NCBI GenBank assembly: GCA_002394305.1
Contig: DGTM01000039.1
Span: forward strand, 34,839 to 44,724
Direction: 5' to 3'
Length of the DNA: 9,886 nucleotides
DNA from: Prevotellaceae bacterium UBA4336
Lineage (GTDB): Bacteria; Bacteroidota; Bacteroidia; Bacteroidales; Bacteroidaceae
Shown: one piece after another, positions 1 to 5,183 of the stretch
Position numbering within the stretch: the stretch's first letter is position 1
How the letters are laid out: each line of letters starts with the position of its first letter
Notes under the pieces: generated by a model
Told to the model about the DNA's origin: nothing
The model's input: the letters and a program-made list of their open reading frames with translations, nothing else
Databases searched by the model: none
Program-made: the position numbers and the translations under genes

Positions 1-89
1 AGACCTAGGCTCTTATCTCGGAAGAGCACGCTGTGTTACCCGACACGGCACGGCGCCCTCGCCTCCTCACCCCGCTAACCCCAAGAAAT
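1..89. other. Upstream flank of the CotH-like gene, no gene seen
   Basis: This GC-rich stretch has no coding sequence that I can support. An in-frame ATG at 33 would add 19 residues to the next gene, but that extension is proline/arginine rich and would bury the clear signal peptide starting at 90. A weak TATCTCGG at 14-21 recalls a -7 box, but the position for its -33 partner lies outside the window. The start of the transcript therefore cannot be judged. Confidence 0.4.
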
Positions 90-2984
90 ATGCTTGCACA
101 TACATCAAAACACATCCTCCTGGCAGCCATCTTCTGCTTGGCCCTGAACATGTATGCGCAGGAAAACGCCCATCTGCTGTTCAACGAGATTTGCGTGGCA
201 AACATTGACCGTCATCTCGACCCTTCGTACAACTATGGCGGATGGGTGGAGCTCTACAACCCAACGACCAACTATATCGCGATGGGCAGCATGACCCTGC
301 GGCACACGGACGCCGAGGGCAAGCTGGAACAGCACACGCTCACCGATGACTACGGGAAGGTGTCGCCCCACGGATACCTCGTGCTCTGGTTCGACCACAA
401 CAGCAAGGATGGTTACTATGGGCCGAATGCCGGCTTGCAAATCCCCTTCAAGCTGGATGCCGACGGCGGGCTGATTGAGCTGCTGGACGCCAAGGGGCAG
501 CCCATCGATGCCTTGGAATATCCGCCGAGCATCGCGCGTTGCTCCTGGATGAGGGAAACGGACGGCGCGGCCAGCTTCGGGTGGACCTCTGTGCCGACCC
601 CCAAGGCGACGAACAACACCAGCCGGACTGCCGACGAGAGACTGCAGGCCCCTCTCGTCAGCACGACGGGCGGAACCTTCGCGGACAGCTTTAGCTTCAC
701 GGTCGACATCCCCGAAGGCACAACGCTCTACTACACCACCGACGGCTCTGCGCCACAGCCCGGCACGTCGCCGACGAGCGCCGACGGACAATTCTCCGGC
801 AACGGCACCGCCATCTACCGCCTCATGCTCTCGCAGGAAGGCTTCCTCGACAGTCCCGTCGTCACGCGCACCTTCATCCGGTCCGACGGGCAGTTCACCC
901 TGCCGATTCTCTGCGTCAGCACAGCACCCAAGAACTTCTTCGACAACACGATAGGCCTGTACGTGACGGGCACCAACGGACGCATCGCCAACAACTCGAA
1001 GGTGAGGGCCAACCAAAACATGGACTGGGAGCGGCCGGTGAACGTGGAATACTACGTACCCGATGCCCGCGGCGGCTACAGCGAAGCACTCAACCAGGAG
1101 TCGGACTTCAGCATCTTCGGCGGATGGACGCGCTTCAACACAGGCAACGATGACTTCGAGTACCGCACGCCCTTCAAGCTGAAGTCGGGCAAAGTCTACG
1201 AAGGCCTCAACTACTTCCCCCACCCCATCTTCGGCAGCAAGCCGCACATCAAGATAAAGAACTTCCTCGTCAGGAACGGAGGCCAGGACGGCAACGCCCG
1301 GATATGGGACGCAGCCATCCAGGAGCTGCTGCGCACCAGCGGCATCTACCTCGACTGTCAGGCCTGGCAGCCCGCACACGTCTTCCTCGACGGCAAGTAC
1401 CTGGGCATGATGAACCTCCGCGAGGAGAGCAACAAGCAGTTCGCCTTCAGCAACTACGGCATCGACAAGGACGAGATGGACCAGTGGGAGGGCGACATCA
1501 TCATCAAGGAAGGCGACAAGAAGAAGCTGGACGAATGGTACAACCTGAGCCGCGACCTTGCCGGCAACCCCGCCGACACCGGCATCTGGAACGCAATATG
1601 CCGGCTCGTCGACATCGACGAATACTGCAACTACATGGCCGCCGAGACCTACATGGGCAACCTGGACTGGCTCAGGGGCGGCTTCAAGAACCTCAAGGGA
1701 TTCCGCGCCAGGGACGACGACGGCAAGTTCCACATCGTACTGCACGACGTGGACGGCGGCTTCGGCGACACCAACATGATACTGCAGGTCCTGAACAAAG
1801 GCACCGGCTCGCTGCCCGTCCGGTTCAAGAACATGTTGAGCTACGAACCTTTCAAGAAGCAGTTCGTCGACGCCTACTGCATCATGGACGGCTGCGTGTT
1901 CGACCCCGAGCGCTGCGAGCCCATCGTTACCGACATGAAGAACACCGTCAACCGGGCACTGCAGCTGGAAGGACTCACTTCCGACGAGAAGGCCGACAGG
2001 CTGATAGAGCGTCTGGGCGACTACGAAGTGCGGCGTCCGGCACTGAAGCAAAGCCTCAAGACGGCATTCGGCCTGCAGGACGAGTACACCGTCTCGCTGC
2101 AGACGAACCTGCCCGAAGCCAAGGCTCTTCTGCTCAACGGACAGGAGATACCGACAGGACGGTTCCGCGGCTACATGTTCGCACCCATCACGCTCACCGC
2201 GTCAGCCCCCGGCGGAACGGTCTTCCGCGAGTGGAACGTCAACGGCAGGGCCGTGTCCGCCGACTCCATCCTGCACCTCAGCGACGACTTCCCCTCGGGG
2301 ACATTCCAGATAGAAGCCGTCTTCGAGCGCACCGAGCACGCCGAGCCTCCCATACGCATCAACGAGGTAAGTGCCGGCAACGACATCTTCATCAACGAAT
2401 ACGGGAAGAAGGCCGACTGGATAGAGCTGTACAACACCACCGACCACGACATCGACCTCTCCGGCATCTATCTGAGCGACGACCCGGACGATGCCCACAA
2501 GTTCCGGCTCACACCGCCCGGCGAGGTAGACGCCGCCATTCCCGCCCACGGCCACAAGGTCGTTTGGTGCGACGGCAAGGACTCGGCCGCACAGCTGCAT
2601 GCCGCCTTCAAGCTGAAGAACGACGACGACGCCTACATCTCCATCGTCGCCGCAGACAGCAGCTGGGCCGACGCCCTGCGCTACAGGAAACAGCCCCGCT
2701 GGTCGACCTACGGACGCTTCCCCGACGGCAGCTGCAGCATGGCATTGCTCGAACGGCCCACCATCGGCGGCCCGAACCGCCCGTGCACAACCACCGTCCT
2801 CGAAACGCCCGACGACATCGGCAACAGCATCGCCGGGAAGACTGCCCAGCAGATTGCAGCCGTCAGGTACTACAACCTCGGCGGACAGCAAGTTTCCGCC
2901 CCCGAGACCGAACGTATCGTCATCCAGCACATCACCTACACCGACGGCACAACCCGCTCGCGCAAAATTGTCAATCGCCGGTAG
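90..2984 (+). CDS. Secreted CotH-type kinase-fold protein with two lamin-tail domains
   Basis: This 964-aa protein starts at ATG 90, chosen because MLAHTSKHILLAAIFCLALN is a good signal peptide (probable cleavage after MYA, about residue 23). Domains in order: a lamin-tail domain (LTD) at about 28-170 (FNEICVAN, GWVELYNPT); a chitobiase/beta-hexosaminidase C-terminal-like beta module at about 187-263 (GTTLYYTTDGSAP); a CotH fold at about 270-660; a second LTD at about 755-895 (IRINEVSAGND, ADWIELYNTT); and a C-terminal sorting-like strand tail (RYYNLGGQQV) from about 926. CotH hallmarks are SIFGGWTR (341-348), LVRNGGQD (393-400), HVFLDGKYLGMMNLREE (430-446), NLDW (524-527) and HDVDGGFG (552-559), the last resembling the kinase DFG-type metal site. 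Bacillus CotH is an established atypical protein kinase of spore coat proteins; the substrate here is unknown. The protein is probably exported to the outer surface. It appears to be operonic with the phosphatase-like gene 33 bp downstream. Domain calls are firm; kinase activity is inferred. Confidence 0.9.
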   Translation: MLAHTSKHILLAAIFCLALNMYAQENAHLLFNEICVANIDRHLDPSYNYGGWVELYNPTTNYIAMGSMTLRHTDAEGKLEQHTLTDDYGKVSPHGYLVLWFDHNSKDGYYGPNAGLQIPFKLDADGGLIELLDAKGQPIDALEYPPSIARCSWMRETDGAASFGWTSVPTPKATNNTSRTADERLQAPLVSTTGGTFADSFSFTVDIPEGTTLYYTTDGSAPQPGTSPTSADGQFSGNGTAIYRLMLSQEGFLDSPVVTRTFIRSDGQFTLPILCVSTAPKNFFDNTIGLYVTGTNGRIANNSKVRANQNMDWERPVNVEYYVPDARGGYSEALNQESDFSIFGGWTRFNTGNDDFEYRTPFKLKSGKVYEGLNYFPHPIFGSKPHIKIKNFLVRNGGQDGNARIWDAAIQELLRTSGIYLDCQAWQPAHVFLDGKYLGMMNLREESNKQFAFSNYGIDKDEMDQWEGDIIIKEGDKKKLDEWYNLSRDLAGNPADTGIWNAICRLVDIDEYCNYMAAETYMGNLDWLRGGFKNLKGFRARDDDGKFHIVLHDVDGGFGDTNMILQVLNKGTGSLPVRFKNMLSYEPFKKQFVDAYCIMDGCVFDPERCEPIVTDMKNTVNRALQLEGLTSDEKADRLIERLGDYEVRRPALKQSLKTAFGLQDEYTVSLQTNLPEAKALLLNGQEIPTGRFRGYMFAPITLTASAPGGTVFREWNVNGRAVSADSILHLSDDFPSGTFQIEAVFERTEHAEPPIRINEVSAGNDIFINEYGKKADWIELYNTTDHDIDLSGIYLSDDPDDAHKFRLTPPGEVDAAIPAHGHKVVWCDGKDSAAQLHAAFKLKNDDDAYISIVAADSSWADALRYRKQPRWSTYGRFPDGSCSMALLERPTIGGPNRPCTTTVLETPDDIGNSIAGKTAQQIAAVRYYNLGGQQVSAPETERIVIQHITYTDGTTRSRKIVNRR

Positions 2985-3017
2985 ACAACGCCATCAAAAC
3001 CAAAAACCAACATAACC

Positions 3018-4094
3018 ATGAAACAAATCTTTGTAATCCTCTTTGCCTTGATGCCCTTGACGTCCCTGCAGCTCTCCGCCAGGGGAGACAAGGACAACCG
3101 ACTCGTCATCATCACCATCGACGGCCTGCGCTGGCAGGAAGTCTTCATGGGAGCAGAAGAGAACCTGCTCGCCGACAAGAAACAGACACGCGACACCGAA
3201 CTCTACCGGCAGACCTACTGGCGGTCCACTCCCGAGGAAAGGCGGCAGGAGCTGATGCCCTTCGTCTGGAACACCATCGCCAAGCAAGGCGTGCTCATCG
3301 GCAACCGCAACGTGAACAGCATCATGCAGCTTGCCAACAAGACCAACATCTCCTACCCCGGCTACAGCGAAATGATGACGGGAATGGCTGACGAAGCCAT
3401 CACGAGCAACGACCCCGTCGACAACCCCCACCGCAACGTCCTGGAGGCTGCCAACGAGGACGCACGCTACAAGGGCCGTGTCGTCATGTACGGCTCGTGG
3501 AAGTCCACACGTTTCGCCATACACAACGAGAAGGCCGGCATCCCGGCCAGCGTGTCCTACGAACCGAACATCGCCAAGAAACAGACCCCCCGCATCAAGC
3601 TTGCAGAAAGGATGCTCCAGGGCATGCCGCGCTACTGGCGCAGCGAACACTTCGACGCCTTTACCTACGCCTTCGCCATCGAAACGCTCCTCAGCGACCA
3701 CCCCAAGGTGATGTGGATATCCTTCGGCGACTGCGACGAGTGGGCACACGCCCGCAAGTACGACTTCTACCTCGACGCTGCCCGTGGCACCGACGCCTTC
3801 ATCCGCGACATCTACGAGGCCCTCGAAGCCGACAAGTTCTACCGTGGCAAGACAACCTACCTCATCACCTGCGACCACGGGCGCGGCTTCGGCAACGAAT
3901 GGTCCAGCCACGGCAGCAGCACCAAAGGCTCCGAAGCCACATGGGTCATGCTCCTGGGCAAAGGCATCGAGCCGAAGGGTGAAACACACGAGTGCGGCCC
4001 CTACTACACAAAGCAGGTGGCAGCCACCGTCGCCTCCATCCTCGGCATCGACTTCACCCCCGACGACGGAGCAAAGCTGCTGCCAATAGAATAG
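3018..4094 (+). CDS. Secreted alkaline-phosphatase-superfamily hydrolase
   Basis: This 358-aa protein has an N-terminal signal peptide (MKQIFVILFALMPLTSLQLS, cleavage near residue 21). The alkaline phosphatase / phosphodiesterase / phosphoglyceromutase-like metal site can be read in full: D35 in ITIDGLRW; candidate nucleophile S112 (or S117) in NISYPGYSEMMTG; D240 and H244 in DCDEWAH; D286-H287 in TCDHGRG; and H298 in SSHGSS. The family cleaves phosphate monoesters or diesters (or sulfates) with two metal ions, but the substrate cannot be deduced. Close Bacteroidota relatives are often labelled 'phosphoglyceromutase', which is doubtful for an exported protein. The gene follows the CotH-like gene by 33 bp with no promoter seen, so the two are probably co-transcribed. 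The start is an ATG after an A/C-rich leader without Shine-Dalgarno, as usual in this phylum. Codon use is strongly C/G-ending, like the gene before it. Confidence 0.88.
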   Translation: MKQIFVILFALMPLTSLQLSARGDKDNRLVIITIDGLRWQEVFMGAEENLLADKKQTRDTELYRQTYWRSTPEERRQELMPFVWNTIAKQGVLIGNRNVNSIMQLANKTNISYPGYSEMMTGMADEAITSNDPVDNPHRNVLEAANEDARYKGRVVMYGSWKSTRFAIHNEKAGIPASVSYEPNIAKKQTPRIKLAERMLQGMPRYWRSEHFDAFTYAFAIETLLSDHPKVMWISFGDCDEWAHARKYDFYLDAARGTDAFIRDIYEALEADKFYRGKTTYLITCDHGRGFGNEWSSHGSSTKGSEATWVMLLGKGIEPKGETHECGPYYTKQVAATVASILGIDFTPDDGAKLLPIE

Positions 4095-4101
4095 TCTTTT
4101 C

Positions 4102-4143
4102 TAGGAGAGCAATGCCATTTGTGCTTGTATAATTGCTTTTCTG
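4102..4143 (+). terminator. Stem-loop after the CotH/phosphatase operon
   Basis: The left arm AGGAGAGCAAT (4103-4113) pairs without mismatch (two G-U pairs) to ATTGCTTTTCT (4132-4142), with an 18-nt loop; T4102/G4143 can add a wobble. The U-rich 3' arm starts 38 nt after the phosphatase stop. No long T-run follows the stem, so termination is likely but not certain. A competing small hairpin, TTGCT/AGCAA, uses 4133-4148. Confidence 0.55.
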
Positions 4144-4153
4144 AGCAAAATAC

Positions 4154-4184
4154 TTGGATATTATTTACTAATTAGTTATCTTTG
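4154..4184 (+). promoter_or_regulatory. Bacteroidetes-type promoter of the toxin-antitoxin operon
   Basis: TTG at 4154-4156 and TATCTTTG at 4177-4184 are separated by 20 bp and match the Bacteroides primary sigma consensus (TTTG - 19 to 21 bp - TAnnTTTG). Transcription would begin about 6-8 nt after 4184. That rules out the TTG at 4182 as start codon and leaves ATG 4203 for the toxin. Confidence 0.7.
4167..4176. promoter_or_regulatory. Palindromic operator candidate in the TA promoter spacer
   Basis: ACTAATTAGT is a perfect 10-bp palindrome directly against the 5' side of the -7 box. HigA-type antitoxins bind palindromes in their own promoters, and a dimer here would block RNA polymerase. 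The palindrome is seen directly; its use as an operator is inferred. Confidence 0.5.
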
Positions 4185-4202
4185 CAGGCGAAATCATCCA
4201 AG

Positions 4203-4559
4203 ATGGCCAAAAGGGAATACGTAAGAAAGGTCGTTGCCTATGGGGAATACTTCAAGGACTTCAAAAAGACAGTCTCGCAGCAGGTAATCGATAAGTTCTA
4301 TGAAATTTTCCTATACATTATGACGTTGGAAGTTATTCCGAGTGTCTATTTCCGTTCTGTTGAGGGCGTGAAGGGGCTGTTTGAGATTCGTGTTGAAGAA
4401 GGTGGAAACATATACAGGGTGTTTTGTTGCTTAGACGAGGGTAATCTGGTAATTCTGTTCAATGCCTTTCATAAGAAAACACAGAAGACACCAAAGGGTG
4501 AGATAGAGAAGGCAAAACGAATAATGAAAGCGTATTTTGAAGAAAAGAAAGGAATATGA
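4203..4559 (+). CDS. higB: HigB-type (RelE superfamily, Gp49-like) toxin
   Basis: This 118-aa protein belongs to the phage Gp49-like / HigB branch of RelE-type toxins, which usually cleave mRNA on the ribosome. Family marks are GLFEIRV (58-64), the YRVF strand (71-74), the NLVILFNAFHKKTQKTP stretch (81-97) and the C-terminal EIEKA helix (100-104). Basic residues K91, K92 and K95 lie where catalytic/RNA-binding residues fall in this family. ATG 4203 is preferred over TTG 4182 because the -7 box overlaps that TTG. The length is usual for the family. The stop overlaps the start of the next gene (ATGA at 4556-4559), giving the toxin-first order typical of higBA. The gene is AT-richer than those upstream. 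No truncation is visible, so the module looks intact. Confidence 0.9.
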   Translation: MAKREYVRKVVAYGEYFKDFKKTVSQQVIDKFYEIFLYIMTLEVIPSVYFRSVEGVKGLFEIRVEEGGNIYRVFCCLDEGNLVILFNAFHKKTQKTPKGEIEKAKRIMKAYFEEKKGI

Positions 4560-4870
4560 GTATGTCAAGCGAGGAAATGAAAAAGCTGCGCCTCACGCCT
4601 ATCACGGACTATATCAAGGAGGATTATGGCGAAGAAGGAACACCATCAAGAACAGAGTTTGATGCGAGAGTGGATGCCTTTATCTTAGGTGAACGGCTCA
4701 AAGAAGAGCGTATTAAGGCTGGTTTTACTCAGGAACAGTTGGCAGAGCGCATTGGCACAAGGAAGAGCTACATTTCGCGAGTCGAGAATGGCCACGCAGA
4801 TATTCAAGTTTCCACCCTGTTCAAGATATTCAATGGGCTTGGCCGTCGGTTGAGTTTGACGGTGCTATAG
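4556..4870 (+). CDS. higA: HigA-type antitoxin, Xre-family HTH
   Basis: This 104-aa antitoxin is translationally coupled to the toxin by a 4-bp overlap; a second in-frame ATG lies at 4562. It has a variable acidic N-terminal half (about 1-45, including KEDYGEEGTPSRTEFDARVD) and a Cro/C1-type helix-turn-helix at about 46-100. RLKEERIKAGFTQEQLAERI is followed by GTRKSYISRVENG, in which the recognition helix is roughly 68-76. It should neutralise the HigB-like toxin by direct binding and repress the operon, plausibly at the palindrome at 4167-4176. The protein ends soon after the HTH (LSLTVL), as many short HigA proteins do. Family membership is firm; pairing with the toxin rests on the overlap and gene order. 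Confidence 0.9.
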   Translation: MSMSSEEMKKLRLTPITDYIKEDYGEEGTPSRTEFDARVDAFILGERLKEERIKAGFTQEQLAERIGTRKSYISRVENGHADIQVSTLFKIFNGLGRRLSLTVL

Positions 4871-4872
4871 CT

Positions 4873-4908
4873 TTTGATTCAGTGACGAAATACAAACTAT
4901 TATCTTTA
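4873..4908 (+). promoter_or_regulatory. Weak candidate promoter for the leader / BspA-like unit
   Basis: TATCTTTA (4901-4908) is one base off the -7 consensus. The nearest -33-like TTTG (4873-4876) is 24 bp away, longer than the usual 19-21. No better match was found between 4871 and 5183. If used, it would give a leader of about 270 nt that includes all the hairpins. Confidence 0.3.
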
Positions 4909-4982
4909 ACTAATATGATTTCGCCTATGGCATAAATAAAAGGCATATAGACATAATAGATAGAAAGCGTTAGCTTATATTC

Positions 4983-5017
4983 TTGCTTCCCCGAATTCGC
5001 CAAATTTTAAGAAGCAA
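4983..5017 (+). promoter_or_regulatory. Leader stem-loop 1
   Basis: TTGCTTC (4983-4989) and GAAGCAA (5011-5017) form a perfect 7-bp stem around a 21-nt loop. The same heptamer pair in opposite order occurs at 8730-8753. Its role is unknown; it may be the first structure of the leader or an operator. Confidence 0.35.
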
Positions 5018-5033
5018 TCAAGAGTAAAGGTTA

Positions 5034-5108
5034 ATGCTCACGTCGTTTGGCGTGGGCTTTTACTCGAATATGATTGCAATGGTGTTTGGCGATACCTGGG
5101 AAGCGTAG
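5034..5108 (+). CDS. Candidate 24-aa leader peptide (uORF)
   Basis: An ATG at 5034 opens a 24-codon frame beginning MLTSFGVGFY and ending FGDTWEA, stopped by TAG at 5106-5108. The frame runs through leader stem-loop 2, and its stop codon lies inside the left arm (5104-5110) of the terminator-like hairpin at 5101-5130. A ribosome reaching the stop would cover that arm. This geometry is familiar from leader-peptide attenuators such as amino-acid or antibiotic operons. The peptide has no run of one amino acid, so it does not look like a classical amino-acid sensor; Trp22 near its end is worth noting. Whether it is translated is not known. It may be chance, or the DNA may be conserved only as RNA structure. 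Confidence 0.35.
   Translation: MLTSFGVGFYSNMIAMVFGDTWEA
5036..5057 (+). promoter_or_regulatory. Leader stem-loop 2 (possible anti-terminator switch)
   Basis: GCTCACG (5036-5042) pairs with CGTGGGC (5051-5057) in a 7-bp stem (one G-U pair) with an 8-nt loop, followed by TTTTA. Its 3' arm CGTGGG (5051-5056) can instead pair with TCCACG (5119-5124), the 3' arm of the downstream terminator-like hairpin. The two structures would then be mutually exclusive. Confidence 0.45.
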
Positions 5109-5130
5109 ACGAATGAAGTCCACGTTTTTT
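5101..5130 (+). terminator. Terminator-like hairpin in the BspA-like leader
   Basis: CGTAGAC (5104-5110) and GTCCACG (5118-5124) pair with one A/C mismatch around a 7-nt loop, followed by TTTTTT (5125-5130). Bases 5101-5103 (AAG) can extend the stem by pairing into the T-run. It sits 54 nt before the BspA-like start and well after the antitoxin stop, so it looks more like an attenuator in the leader than the end of the TA operon. Confidence 0.5.
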
Positions 5131-5183
5131 GTATTAGAGAGAAGTATCGAATAACACAAACAATAACCATAACAAACAAAACA

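Larger units (their letters stand above)
4871..5183 (+). other. Structured 313-bp leader upstream of the BspA-like gene
   Basis: This long gap holds several inverted repeats, a candidate 24-codon leader peptide and a terminator-like hairpin with a T6 tract, each listed separately. The last 50 nt before the BspA-like ATG are A/C-rich and apparently unstructured, like other Bacteroidota translation starts. EcoRI-like palindrome CGAATTCG (4992-4999) lies in the loop of the first hairpin. I see no tRNA and no known riboswitch that I recognise. Confidence 0.6.

Noticed and set aside
33..89. Upstream ATG at 33 as start of the CotH-like protein
   Set aside because: The extra 19 residues are Pro/Arg-rich and would precede a good signal peptide beginning at 90.
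105..2051. 648-codon open frame on the - strand, antisense to the CotH-like gene
   Set aside because: It is a by-product of high GC3 in the sense gene. The translation is Val/Ala/Gly-biased with no recognisable domain, while the sense frame has a signal peptide and clear domains.
1304..3391. 695-codon + strand frame crossing the CotH/phosphatase junction
   Set aside because: It is extremely Arg/Pro/His/Gln-rich, the frame-shifted shadow of GC-rich genes, and overlaps two well-supported genes.
2202..3989. Antisense frames 2202-2930 and 2994-3989
   Set aside because: Shadows of the second LTD region and of the phosphatase gene; compositionally biased and without motifs.
4182..4202. TTG start giving seven more residues to HigB
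   Set aside because: The TTG lies in the -7 promoter box and would be upstream of the RNA start.
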